From Apostichopus japonicus (Eukaryota > Echinodermata > Holothuroidea > Aspidochirotida > Stichopodidae): 64,000 nt of DNA. Location of the stretch: NCBI RefSeq assembly GCF_037975245.1, contig NC_092579.1, forward strand, positions 22,266,666-22,330,665. Reading direction: 5' to 3'. The translations under genes and the position numbers were made by a program. Every line of letters starts with the position of its first letter. Position 1 is the first letter of the stretch. Under the pieces are notes generated by a model, which saw only the letters and a list, made by a program, of their open reading frames with translations, searched no databases and was not told the origin of the DNA. Positions 1-16,237 of this stretch are shown in pieces.

Positions 1-912
1 GAAAGTTAAGACGTCCAATATTGAATACTTCTGAGGCGTGTTTGTACTATACCCCTGTATGGGGTACAGCTCTTTGCATCGAAACACTGAAAACCGCACA
101 TCCTGGAAGACATCATTTACTTTAGTGTATAGTACAGCATTCACTAATTGTAACATATATACTGACACATATTTAGCAAACAAATTTGAACTGAAGATAA
201 ATTTCCGTTTTGAGCTCAAGTCTCGAATTGAGGGTCACACACTGATAGCTCACATTTCAAGGAGATTATATAGGAAAAAACTATAGAATTGAACGGGGAA
301 AAATATACAATGTATCCAAAATATCGTTATATGGTATCGTTATAATTATTGTAAAATAGTATTAACCAGTGTGCCTCTCTTTTTGGTGTACATGTTAAGA
401 GCTAGAAGATCCTGGTTGGCATATATGCATCAAAGTAGTGGTTTTCGAAGCCGAAATAAGTTCATGAATTTTCTCAATGTTTCTCCTGCAGTAAGTGGAA
501 CAGTGTCTGTGTGTCAAGAGATTAGTAAGTTACAAATATAGTCCTGAATTTCGCCCACGTAATCTTCCCCTATTCAAACTCAAGGAGCTTGAGTTATAAC
601 AACTCCCTGTTCAAACTTGGGATTCAATGCACGCGGTCAATTATTCACAGTATTTATAACTAATTATATACCAGTTGGATAAATCCTAGTATATACAATC
701 TTTTAAGATCGAAGTTTGATCCAATTACGCAACATTGTCAGCAGGAAATACTTGACATGGCTGTTTCACTGGAATGATTCAGTTTGTTATAGGCTATATT
801 GGGGGTAAACGCTATACCACGATCGCAGAACAGGCTATATATAGTGTGTATATACATCCGCGTGAAAGGTAGGACATTGCCAAGTACAGTCTGTAAATGT
901 ATCAGGTATATA
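1..912. other. Unannotated non-coding sequence
   Basis: A/T-rich with short random ORFs; no gene, repeat or RNA recognised. Confidence 0.5.
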
Positions 913-1137
913 TTAGATCCTCCTGCAAGCAGGAACTCGCGAAGAAGCCGCATTGGCTTATCAAAGCCGCAAGCTGACCGAAGTCAGTCTCTAACATTCA
1001 TATTTAACGTCAATGATTATGAATTGTTAATTGTCAACAACTCTGTAACTGGACGACATACATTAATCTGGGAGTGACTCGAACCGGGGACCTTATGATT
1101 GAAAGGCACCGGCGTTAACCACTGAGCTAACACTCCA
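913..1137 (-). mobile_element. tRNA-headed SINE, copy 1
   Basis: On the minus strand a tRNA-like head (1137 to 1071) shows an A box TAGCTCAGTGG and B box GGTTCGAGTCA with a mostly paired GGAGTG/CACTCC acceptor stem. The body runs to GCGGCTTTGATAAGCCAATG and CGCGAGTTCCTGCTTGCAGG near 913. A second copy at 22826-23048 is nearly identical. No flanking duplication was identified. Confidence 0.8.
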
Positions 1138-1496
1138 TAAATGGATCATACTTAAATGACTTTCTAGCCATGCTTTCAAGCCATGTTTTCAAGCCATCGT
1201 TTCAAGCCATGTTTTCCGTCATCAACATTATTTATGATGATTGTTTGTTAAATGGGATGGAATTAAAGCTAATATATCAGGAGGATTGAAGGTCGCCTAT
1301 ATGCACGGTCATGGTGGGTAAGCGTGCAATGATAGACTAGTCCAAGCATGGACTTTCAAGCCGATGGCCCAAGTCATCAGTTATCATACGGGCAGATGGT
1401 AGATCATTAGGACATTTAAGTTCTACATATGCTTTTCAGCGACCTTCGACCTATGTGGATGTCAGAAATCATCTTGTTGCTCTACCCTGCCGAGGT

Positions 1497-1574
1497 ATGG
1501 AACGCCAAAAGGCTAACCGGATTTCATTGAATAAAGCCAAAGATTTGTCTTACGTGCTCCTTTTGGCGTTCCAT
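1497..1574. repeat. Perfect 16-bp inverted repeat, hairpin or mini-MITE
   Basis: ATGGAACGCCAAAAGG (1497-1512) and its exact complement (1559-1574) enclose 46 bp. Related ATGGAACGCCAAA or TGAACGCCAA strings occur singly at 6454, 6229, 9678 and 50497. Confidence 0.6.
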
Positions 1575-3315
1575 GTATAGGAACAGAGTCAATATATACA
1601 GTCCGCTAACCGATGAAAGGCCACTCATCATTTTCAAAATTATATGATAATATTTTAATACATCATGAGATTTAACCTTTCTGATGCCACTACGCTAACG
1701 CCTCGTCCGGCCTATCCCACCCCCGCTCTCTCATACCCCAACAAAGCCTCAACCCCCCACCCCCCCGTTCCCTCCTCTGTCCCTTCTTACAAACATAAAG
1801 TTTGTCTCTTATCAGGCACAATACGACATAATTTACGGTCATGCATATTGGGTCACGTTTTTTTTCAAATTTCTCCAAAAAAAACAACAAAAAAACACAC
1901 ACACACACACACACACACAAGAAAGGTTTCAAAGTAACTGCATTTATAACACTATGGTTAAAAATAAATCGCTTTATTAAAACACCTTTAAGTACCTGTG
2001 AGAGGAACTAATTTCTTGTTCATTGAACAAACTGAAGCGTGAAATAAAAACGAGTGTTAAAATAAAGGAAGTCATACTTGAAATCAGGAAGTTCTCTCTA
2101 GGGTTTGAAATAATTCCATGTATACGAGGGTTGGGTGATTCATCTTATAGCAACGACACTTTTTGGCAATATCCACAGACGATTGTTTCCGTATAGTGTA
2201 GTGGGTGGTAGCTGACCAGCAGACAGACTTGTAAATATGCCAGATTTAGAAACACTATTTTACTACATATTAGACTTTATAATACCATAAGCGATGTTCG
2301 TGGACTATTGCAAGCAGTGTGTGTATTTAGCCACCCTTTGTTTTAAGGCTTGGAACAGCTTATCACACAACATTGTGGAACATTCACAATGGGGGTGGGC
2401 GGAGGGGGGGGGGGGGGGAGGGGCAAAGCCTTACAATTCGCCTCACTTTTGAAATCCTGTGCACGTCACCGCTTAAATAAATCCCTTGATCCACAATGTC
2501 CTACTACTACTAGCCTCTCGCGTTCTAGATACTACCGGTGTCTTCCGAAATTTGCTGGTAATATTTATGGAAACTCATTATTGTGTTGGCTGAAAACTAC
2601 CGGCGATTTTGTAAGACAGTATTATTGACAAAACATCGGGCTTCAGATTCATTGAAAAATGTTTGAATTTACTATCTTTTGACCAGCCCTCATTTATTTT
2701 ATTTTTTCTTGTGTTCACGAAGCATGCACTGTACAGCAGTTGTCTCAATGATACATACTTGATCATGTATTGCACATACGGACGTTTTGACATTCAAATT
2801 TACCTGAGCTTATTAGCCCCGAAGATTTTCGCAGGCCTTAACCCTATACAATATGTACAATGCTCCATACATAGCTAATGAAAGAGAATCAATCGTTTTA
2901 GACAAAACAAGAATCTGTCTCCCGCCCAGTCATGTCTAGCCAACCACCCCCCCCCCCCCTCCCCGTCCCCTTTCCCTTCCCTCACGCCGGCCACGCTCTG
3001 TCACTCTGGTATTTATACTCTTAGTACATAACATTGTTACTTCGTAAACTACACACAAAAATACACAGACGACATCGAAAAAGTACCTCAAAAATCATTG
3101 ATTTTTACACCAGTAACAAAAATGCCCAAAAGATATATACTTCCGGGATTTATTACAAAACAAATTGAGGATTTTTAAATAGATAGCCTGCAGGGAATTT
3201 GTGGGGCAAATGCGGATATTTTGGCTCTTTTCCAAAGTAAATATTGATCTGTAAAATTTGTTTTGCTTTTATTCCAGTATGAAAACGATCCTTCCATTCC
3301 ATTTGTTCATATAGG

Positions 3316-3316
<1 letters not shown>

Positions 3317-3365
<49 letters not shown>
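3317..3365. repeat. (TA)n microsatellite
   Basis: About 49 bp of pure TA. Confidence 0.97.
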
Positions 3366-3367
<2 letters not shown>

Positions 3368-4284
3368 TGGTATTTTATAATGCTGCACGCCAACGACCTA
3401 TATAACTGATATAAATAGCCGTTTCGTCAATAGCTTATAATCGGCCATAATGGTCATAGTCATCGAAATGATTTTAACAACCTCGTTTGATAAACTTTAG
3501 TTTGTAGAAAACAATTCCAGGAAACTTGAAACAGTATAAGTTTGGTGAATGGGGTGGTTTGTCTGTATGGGACGATTATAGGAAACCTCGCTATTCGAGT
3601 TTGCACGAGTAGCTGTGACATTTTTGGGTATTTACTGGCCTCCTTCCAAAAGTGCGTGGTTAAACTGCCAATAAAAAGAAGGATTCCCAAAGCAATAACT
3701 TCAGAAATAAAAAAGTTGCCACTTTGATGTGGAATAACAGTGTTGTGTAATACAGACGTGAGAATCCATTCAACATTCCGCGTTGACTTATGTTATTGTA
3801 TCATTCTGAACAAGGCCAGTCATATTCGCCCATATACACTGTATACTCCTCTCTATCATGCCCATGCGGTGATACCTATTCGGTTCCTCCCCCCCCCCCC
3901 CCTCCCCTTCTCAATTGCAGATTTATGAAAGGATCACTATTAGCAGAATTTTAGTCTCGATGTGTTATATTATATATGTTATACTGTACCTATCTACGTT
4001 AGAATAAAGTCAATTCATTTCCTACAATGTAATAATATAACTACGTTGACAGGTTCATGGGGTCGTTTTACTCCTGTAGAATTACCCAGCTACAATATAT
4101 TATTTACTCTACTATAGTCGCATTTAATGTGCTTTGAGATAATATTATATTATTTTTTATATGTAAAAGCGCTATATAAGTATATAATGATTATTATACC
4201 AGCTGCAGAAGCAACCTAACGTCACCACGGACCGTTTAAAAAATCACGGCTAATATTATCTGCAGTGTATACTCGACCGGCGGA

Positions 4285-4532
4285 TCACATATTAATGATA
4301 TTATCCGCAAACATTGTGTAAAGTCCAAGTAAAACACCGGATACCATGCGTAGGTCCATATACAGCCGAGAGATTTCCTCTTTGATGTGATCTCTGTATT
4401 GCGTTAATTGTCCTTGACGGAACATGACGATTGGGTGCCCGGGTGAATTGTAAATCACCCCATGCTTCTCTATTCGACGAAATAGTTGTTTCACAGATTG
4501 CAGACGGCGAGACTTGAGACATCGCGGCTGGA
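4285..4532 (-). CDS. Candidate terminal coding exon, unknown protein
   Basis: On the minus strand, an acceptor-like GAGGGTTCAG at about 4533 is followed by an open frame of some 80 codons ending in TGA at 4285. The peptide includes KHGVIYNSPGHPIVMFRQGQ and LTQYRDHIKEEISRLYMDLR and looks like folded-protein sequence, with basic residues first and a hydrophobic end (VSGVLLGLYTMF). I do not recognise the family. It could be the last exon of a gene running leftward or a fragment of a repeat-borne ORF. Confidence 0.3.
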
Positions 4533-5080
4533 CTGAACCCTCATTGATTATAACGATAAAGAGAAGTTAATACCGTGACATGTGCAATGAATGTAACATT
4601 ATTATGTTCGTCGATAATAGCAGAAATGTCGCAAGATGCGTGGTCTATATATAGTTGAACAAAATGGAGTCGAGACATTAAAGTATGGTTTATAATACAG
4701 AGGTAGGTCATCTGTTAAGTTATACCTGGGCCTCTATAGCGCAGTAAAAGTGTGGATTTAATTCTTAATATTTTCATGCCAAACTAGACTACTGACGTAA
4801 TAGAAAAGGCATCGCTATTGTTTGTTTCATGATATCTTTTAGGACAAACAGTGGCTCTTGCAGAAAAATAAGAACCGTGAACTTTGGCCCCGCTGTAAAT
4901 ATCAACACTATCGCATCCTATTTTAGTCTGGTTAAAATTGCTTAAACTTCTCAATAGTACTTTTCTAAAAGTCTTGACCGCCCCACCCGCCACTCCCACC
5001 TTCCAGAGGATAAATGTAACTTGAGGGAATACTATCTTGGGTGTGGCTGTATACAATGCAATGAAAATTGGGCATTTACT

Positions 5081-5443
5081 CAAGGGCGTAGGAACCGGGG
5101 GGCTGGGGGCGCAAGCCCCCCAGTGAAAAATAGGGGGAGGAAGTATCATTCCGCCCCCCCCCCCCCCGCTCCGCAAGTCAGAAAACCCCTTTTTCATTTC
5201 CAAATGAGAAAAAAATCTCATTTGGAGCACCAAATTGCATTTAAGGCCAGGTGAAAATGCAAAATTCTTTACAAAATGGAGTGGGAGTTGAAGTGTGCTA
5301 TATTGCACCAAATTGCATCTGAGGACACCTGGAAATGCCAAAAAATTCCAAAGGGGAGGGGACACCCCCTCCCCTTAAGCCCCTCCCCCAGGCCGGCCAT
5401 CAGTCTTCAGCCCCCCACTCAAAAGTACCTTCCTACGCCACTG
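5081..5443 (+). mobile_element. Non-autonomous hAT-type element, copy 1
   Basis: A 363-bp element bounded by CAAGGGCGTAGGAACC on the left and the complement of CAGTGGCGTAGGAAGG on the right, flanked by a perfect 8-bp direct repeat CATTTACT (5073-5080 and 5444-5451). The 8-bp duplication and CA(A/G)xGGCGTAGG ends fit the hAT superfamily. It contains poly(C)/poly(G) blocks, two CACCAAATTGCAT motifs and a GGGGAGGGG hairpin, and has no transposase. Copy 2 lies at 57243-57612 in opposite orientation. Confidence 0.85.
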
Positions 5444-5769
5444 CATTTACTAGAAATCGTTTCCATATTCATTTGGTGTGTGTGGGAGTTACTTTAAAAT
5501 TGGTTATCAGAATTTGGGGTGAGGGAGTAACAAGTTACGTTTACCTAAACATTACTCAAGGTGACTTATTGTATCTTTCAATTTAATAAATATCTTTGAA
5601 TGGAGGATTAACTGGACAAAGTGAACACATTCTGCTGTAAACCGGTATCTTCTTGTATATATATACCACACCCAATTCCTGCTACATCTGGGTTTATAAC
5701 ACATACGGAAGTTGTTACTTTACACATCACAAGTGTTCTGTCATTTGTGTAATCAGACTATATTAAACT

Positions 5770-5860
5770 TACATACCCGTCGTCCTGGACACGAACTCGG
5801 CGGCAAAGCCGTCTGCTCGGTGGGATATTACAGGGCTGTACCGGCATCTTTACCTAACAC
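5770..5860 (-). mobile_element. Diverged SINE core fragment
   Basis: On the minus strand GACGGCTTTGCCGCCGAGTT followed by CGTGTCCAGGACGA parallels the body of the SINE at 913-1137 (CGGCTTT, then CGAGTTC-TG, then CAGGA-GA) with lineage-level divergence. No tRNA head is seen. It is either an old copy or a different SINE family sharing a conserved central domain. Confidence 0.4.
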
Positions 5861-6063
5861 TTCAACCAGTCATCTATGAAGCCTCGAGGCTTTCAAATAG
5901 CACCCATGTTGGCCTGGGAATTCCAAGTAAACGAGGAGAGATAAACAGCTGCCTGTTGCATTTACAGCTGAAGCTAGACTATATATAGTAAACAAAATCG
6001 TAATATACTGTGCAGTTGGAATACCAACAATTTGATCAAACTTAGATAACAATATTTGTCAAT

Positions 6064-6525
6064 ATGCTGATTCATGTTCCAGCTGCAGTACCTGCCTGTG
6101 ATTCGTGAAATTTCTCTTCAAAATGGGAAACTGACTGTAAATCGAATAGAAGTTTATTAATAGGCGGATTCTGTTAACTTTCAACAATTGCTCCTATTTC
6201 TCTCTCTGGTCACTCTTGATGTATTGAACGCCAACAGTGTTCCCCGACTAGGTCCCATGTATGTTTTCAATGATGTAGAATGCTCATGTTCTCAATGAAG
6301 GCTGACAAAGTTATGCTGATTCATGTTCGAACTGTACAATGTTTGTACTTCAGAAAGTTTCTCTCAATATAGTATACACTATATCGAATTAAATTCTGTT
6401 ATACGGTTTCTAATAACTTCAACGCTATGACTATCTCTGGTTACTCTTGATATATGGAACGCCAAATGTATCTCCTACTTGATCCAATGTATGTTCTCAA
6501 CCAACGATATAGGATGTTTTTTTAG
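6064..6525. repeat. Diverged tandem duplication, period 249 bp
   Basis: Both units begin ATGCTGATTCATGTTC and share, in order, TTTCTCT, ACTCTTGAT-TAT, GAACGCCAA and CAATGTATGTT-TCAA blocks. The second unit starts at 6313. Confidence 0.6.
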
Positions 6526-10211
<3,686 letters not shown>

Positions 10212-10348
10212 GAAAGAAGAGAAGGGTGCGAAGTTTGCGATTGAACGTTTCTAATCATCCTCCTAACCTAAATGGAACACTGGATGCATCGGACCGTAGT
10301 CTTGATGATACATGGATGCCCTACTTTGATGGTACCACCCGTCACGGG
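10212..10348 (+). CDS. Candidate internal exon ending at a GTAAGT donor
   Basis: An open frame begins after the in-frame TGA at 10208 and runs to CACGGG|GTAAGTG, a near-perfect 5' splice site in phase 0. The encoded peptide includes NVSNHPPNLNGTLDASDRSL and then DDTWMPYFDGTTRHG, which is non-repetitive and unlike the low-complexity translations around it. A moderate acceptor (pyrimidine-rich, then GATGAG) precedes it. I do not recognise the protein and see no partner exons nearby, so it could be a chance ORF or a lone exon of a gene extending outside the window. Confidence 0.28.
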
Positions 10349-12788
10349 GTAAGTGAAAAACTCAAAACTGTTTACGACCGAAGTGACTCATGTAGGAAAT
10401 ATCAGATATGACATAAATTGGAGATATATGATAGGAAAGTTACCCCCTGCAATGACCTCCACCCTCCTAACCCCCCCCCCCTCCCCTTCCCCTTCCCGTT
10501 CCTCCTCAACCCTGAAACTTTCGGCTTATAACAATAACAAACAAGCGTAATCGTACTAACAAGGTTTTTCAGACTTTGACCTCTATTGACCTCAAATGAC
10601 ATGAAAACCTCCAACACTTTCAACAGGGTTCTTTTAATCACTAAGCCAAAAACCATACGCTCTATAAAAGTCCAGTTCAGCCGTCACGTTTACTTGTTTC
10701 AGTTATCGTGCATATATACAACAGTGTCAGATCCACACAGACGCACGCACGCACAAACACACACACACACAAACACCAGTACGCCATCACGACCACATAG
10801 ATTCCTAATGCCTCCTGCAAGTAATAAAAAATACGTGCCACCAAAATGCTATATAATAAATACAACACATTTATACCCTTGACTGAGGTTATGATCTCTC
10901 CTTTATCACAACCTTCAAACAATAGTTAAACGGAATCATCTATAAGCCAGCGGCTAACAGTGGGTTTTTTTCAACCCGTCAATGTAGGTAGAAAAAGAAA
11001 ATGGTTAAAATGACAATGTCATAGATGATGAGAATAGCTAACGTCTCTCAAAAATGTACCCGTTTGTTATGACCATCCGCTATAAACGAACGTGATGGTA
11101 GTTTCAACTAACAATACAGGCCTATAATCAGTATATAACACCTACCATGCAGTATATATAAGTACCACGCTATAGTTGGATTCTGAGAATTTCGAAAATG
11201 GATCAAGGTCATACACCGCACGGTACAACCGGGTAAACCACAACAAATATATGCGTCGCCATACTGTGTCCTCCCCATAGATATGTATATATTTATTGAC
11301 AGTATCAACCTATGTGTATCTTTTGGCACAGTCTTGTAGGGTATAAAGCCCGTAGTTGACAAGAGACCACCATAAAAAAAACATGCCAAATGAGTTATTT
11401 GCCCCTTTTGTGAACTTTTCCTTTTTTTTAAATATAGAGAGACGAAACCCAGCTATTATTATTAATATTAATAACAATCAAGATGAAAAGACACAGTATG
11501 ATGAACGCCCCCCCCCCCCCCCTTTCAGGATATAAAACAGAATTAAAGGGAGTCTCAACGTATTGAATGCTCATTGAAAATTCTACGCGAAGACTTAAAA
11601 GTTTATACGTCCAAATATCGCTGTACATATTGTTAATGGTTGTGAAATTCGTATGAGAATCTTTGTTTTATCCAGTCTTTGGCATAAAGTGGTTTTTTGG
11701 AAGATTAGGTGATAGGATCTTTTACAAATTCCTCAAACTAGGCTATCCTGCTGGTAGTGTTACCATGCAGAAGCAACTCGGCTTACTTCCAGAATGAAAC
11801 CATGGCAACGAAGAGCAATGTGAAACTAGAAGAGACAACATTGAGATTTGGACATCAAAGATTGACAAGATGGTAGCTCCCTGGATTGATTTTTTAATCA
11901 ATGATATCTCCTCCCGCACCCCCTCCCCCCCCCCCTCCTCCAACCGTAAGCAAGACTTTTCTTAACTGAGAAAGCGTTTTATATGTCACTATATGCATCT
12001 GTATCTAAAGGACGCGACATCCTTGATTTCCCTTTGGTAAGATAAGGTGACATACGTCCCCGCTATAGTCCGAGGACAGACCCAGCATGTTATGTATCGT
12101 CCCCGGATTAAAAGAGTCCACGGAAATTTCTGCCCGCACATATTAGGAGGCGTCCTCGTTTCATTACCAGTGTCGCGGAACTGATCCCGAGTCAGCAAGT
12201 AAATGCCCTGCACACTGCTTTATGTGCAGTGTTTTCTGTCCGGTTATCTGTTATTAAAAACATCTTCAACGGAAGCCGCATGCTTGGCAACTACAAAATA
12301 TAACGTCCGATGATAACTCACAGATACAGGCATTCCAGATTTTAACAATTAAAACCCATTTTTGATTTGTAATGAGATTTTGTGTTTCTTTCTGGCATTG
12401 GGTTTTTATTTGGACAAAATACTTGTTTATGGATGATGTGTTCTTCTAATCTTGGGAACTTTGGCCATGATCCCTTTTCCCCTCCACACCTCACTATACA
12501 ATCGTACATTATAGTATAGGTATACTAGCCCTTGATATGATATAAGGGATAGACATCAAACCATATCCCTGGATTTCCTGGAAGAGATATGATCATATTA
12601 TTATAAGAAGATATACGGAGTACATTCACCAGAATACTTGCTTGTCCTTTACCGTTCGCGTTGCTATGGTGAAACTGAACGCTCCGCTTCGCGTTGCGTA
12701 CCGTGCCATATTATAAGGTCACATGACTCTATATCCCTGGTAGGCCAACTGTCATGAACTGTTTGGCCTACATTAATTATTGTAATAG
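10349..12788. other. Non-coding interval
   Basis: Poly(C) runs at about 10471, 11507 and 11925, and an (AC)n tract near 10755. No supported exon beyond the candidate ending at 10348. Confidence 0.45.
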
Positions 12789-12918
12789 GCTCGGCTTGAC
12801 AAAGCGATTTTAAAGAAGCTTGAAGGGGCAAAGGTTTACAATACTGGAGTCATAGCATCTATATATACTCACCAGTAAACAGATTCTAGGCTGCTCCCCT
12901 TCAAAGCTAAACCGAGTT
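12789..12918. repeat. Imperfect inverted repeat
   Basis: Left arm (CTCGGCTTGAC, GCTTGAAGGGGC, GTTTACAATACTGG) and right arm (complement: CTCGGTTTAGC, TTTGAAGGGG, GTTTACTGG) surround TCATAGCATCTATATATACT. Possible decayed MITE. Confidence 0.4.
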
Positions 12919-13523
12919 GTCAATTTATCACATATTCACCCAATTTTTTTACACCAGGAATATTTGAAGATAAAGCAAACATTTTCTCATACAAAATGCC
13001 AAAAATAAATGGAAAGGGTTTGATCACATTTTTTCAAGAGATGTTTCTCTGTTACTTATTTGGAACTTGGAGTATGCCGCCCTAGACCAGTATAGTCTAT
13101 AGCATTATCTAGGTATAATATTATAACTATAGCACATTGTTGAAAAAGCATCAGTAAGGTATGTACATGTGTTATCTCTACAATGCATACATGTAAGTCA
13201 CTTGAAAAAAAAACCGGAACTTACTTTTGTGTGAACTTCTTCCCAAAAAGATGTTACTTCTCATGATTGCTAACTGAAATGACATTTAGACGTTGGAAAG
13301 GTTAAGAAACAACCATTAATAGGTCTAAATAAAGCTATATATGGATGCCTATACTCTACAGGTCGGGGAAATGTGAGACCTCATATCAGGCTAGTCACAA
13401 CCAGGTGTTATGGTCTGTCTTTTTTCTTCTTTTGAGGGTTGATTATACTTTTTCCCGGGTGTATTTCTTCCCCAGCCAGTAGGCCTACTCGGGCTGCTTC
13501 TCATCAGGAGTCCGAGCCATTCC

Positions 13524-13962
13524 CATCTGTATGGGAGCTTAAAGTGCCATCAACATAAGAAAACTTTGCCCGCAATAAGCAATAAACATTTTCCAGAAAA
13601 TTGTTCAATTGCTCAGTCACCAACGGTTTGAATGAAGTGAAAAATTGAAAATTTTGCAGAAAATAATGTTGAATTGAAGAGATACGATAAGTTGCCAATT
13701 AAACATTTTGCAGAATATTGTTCAATTGCTCAGATGGAATGAAGTGAACAATTGAACAATTTTCAGAAAAATGTTGCATTTACGAGATATGATAAGTTGT
13801 CAATTAAACATTTTGCAGAAAATTGTTCAATTGCTCAGTTAAAGCAACTGAGCAATCCAACATTTTTCTGATTTTTGATAAGATATTATCTTGAAAATGT
13901 CAACTTATGGGGCCAAGATTTTCTTATGTTGATGGCTCTTTTAAGCTTCCGTACATCTGTAT
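13524..13962. mobile_element. Inverted-repeat element with internal tandem repeats
   Basis: Terminal inverted repeats of about 45 bp (GGGAGCTTAAAGTGCCATCA on the left; the complement on the right reads GGAAGCTTAAAAGAGCCATC) are flanked by a direct repeat CATCTGTAT at 13524-13532 and 13954-13962. Inside are three copies of a 41-bp unit containing TTCAATTGCTCAG (about 13581, 13696, 13801) and a perfect hairpin ATTGCTCAGTT/AACTGAGCAAT (13830-13856). No ORF. It behaves like a MITE; the 8-9 bp duplication would suit hAT or Mutator. Confidence 0.65.
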
Positions 13963-15578
13963 TAGTTCTTTCTTTTGTATCTCTCCCTCATAGTTTCGTC
14001 TGTCTGAAGATACAGCCTGTCGGCCTATATATACTCATCCTAAATTTTGCATACAAGAACGTTCGACAGACGGTATAGGCTATATATAGGAGACTATATG
14101 CATGTAAGCAATTATATTTTATTGTTAAGCGGTTTGCGGTTATTGTCTCGACGGGCATGCAACAAAAAGTGATATCAACTTAAAACCGTATTTCCGTTAT
14201 AACTTAGTTGATAACTCGTCGCCATGGAAATGGGTTGTAAACTGAACACCGTAAAAACTGGCTATTACTCCTGCATGTGTTTTGGACTCAGATTAAGTAT
14301 GGCACATAATAGGATTGACAAGTATGCCGTTTCTTCTAAAACATAATCTTTTGAACACCGGGCTGGATATGAACTTGTCAGATTTATTTGTATAGATTTA
14401 CCATATGCATAGATTTACCATATGAATATGCATAGATACATATAGATATACCCAAAATGCATTAGATTTATACAATCGCCACACCCCAATTATCCATATG
14501 CACTTTCGCTCCCTTATACTATCCATGAGGGAAGTGTACTTGTGTGTGTAGGATGTATGTTGAGGAGGTATGATTTGATTTGATTTTGATTATGGGTATA
14601 CACTTTCCTTCGAATATAGCCTGCCTATGTCCTTAATTAAGCCAAACTTGTGTCAACACTGTTTACGTTCACCGTCCAAGAAACTAATGACAAACCAATG
14701 ACATATCTCCCTGTAGAAGCAACCAATTTCTCATTAGATATTATAGTTGCGTTAGTCATCTATTATAAAGTATTAAATATTACAAGCTAAAGATGAAGCC
14801 TGAGCTTCTATTTTAATTTTTTATTTTGCTAAACCAGAGTCTGATTATTTACCATCCAAGTCTATTTGACGAAAGATTTAATATTAAAGTCGAGTTCAAT
14901 TTAAAGAAACAGCTCAGTGACCAACAGCGAGAGTTTGACAAAATGCCTTCTTTTTTTTTCAGGGCAGGAAGTCATTGTTAATTCAGCCAAATACCAACGG
15001 GTTTGTACTTTTGGCATGAAAGACAGAAACAACAAAAACAACATTTTCAAATGTTTCTGGCGTCTGTAGTAATCACTTATCTGTATAGCCTTATATACAG
15101 TAGTTTCCAAAACAGTTATCTGTTGCCAGATACAATTTGGCTCGCTTGGGCAGACGGTATTCATTATGACATTCCTCTGCAGTCTTAACAAAGAAAAGAA
15201 GAAGAGTCGCGGAAACGTGTAACATCCGCTTCGTTGGTGAGATGGATGATAGGATATTATCAAACAGATTCATAAGATGGTTTCTGTAAAGGTATTCACT
15301 GAGGTTACGTCAATATAGTCTGTTTTTATTTTAGTCAAATCTTTCGCGCCAAAAATGTAAAAAAAAAACCTTTAAAAAGCAACATTTACATTAGGAATCT
15401 TTCAACGAAACCAATGAACGGGGTATGCGCGTCATCTAGTTTTTAAAATGACCTTTGACATTGTAATCCACCATATAAAGGTACCTAGCTTCCTGTATTT
15501 TACTACGACTGGAGTCGTATAAAGCTATTGCGCATGCTCCCCACTGTCTCCACCCGATTATCTACAGAGTGAATATTC

Positions 15579-15719
<141 letters not shown>

Positions 15720-16199
15720 ATAGGCTATATTTATAGGCTATATTTAAGTAACAGCTTCAGCCCAAATCTTATATGCAAATTAGGCTAGATCTAGCTACAT
15801 GTCTTAACTTTGTACCGGCAAGACATCGTCCCCTTTGACGATATAACCATCATATTTAATAACAAGCAAGCAAGATAATTTTACGCTTGTACTGTGAAAG
15901 CAATTAAGAAGCATCTATCGTTTTGTTTCCATTATATATGTGCCGTATTTGCTTTGTAAACACTACCAGCTGTTTTTTAAACACACACTAAATGTGAAGT
16001 ACTGTAACTTATATCGATGCAATCAATATTAATGTTTCCATGTTTTGGACGATGAACTCCGCAAATATTAATACAGATTTCCACGGTTAAATCTGTGTGT
16101 ATGTATATGTATGCCCGGTAACTGCGGTAACCGAACGGTGAATTCTGCACAAAATAATATTATTTATGGTGAAGGTGTGGTGTAGTCTTCTGTAGATTT

Positions 16200-16237
<38 letters not shown>

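Larger units (their letters stand above)
1138..4284. other. Non-coding interval
   Basis: Holds a short TTTCAAGCCATG tandem (about 1170-1215), the 1497-1574 hairpin, (AC)n at about 1895-1920, poly(G) at 2405 and poly(C) at 2948 and 3889, and the (TA)n at 3317. No gene seen. Confidence 0.5.

Noticed and set aside
1071-1137. Functional tRNA gene
   Set aside because: Arms are only partly paired and the sequence is duplicated with a SINE body at 22.8-23.0 kb, so it is a SINE head.
4784-5365. 193-codon minus-strand ORF
   Set aside because: It crosses the boundary of the hAT-type element and its poly(C) blocks; composition is element-derived.
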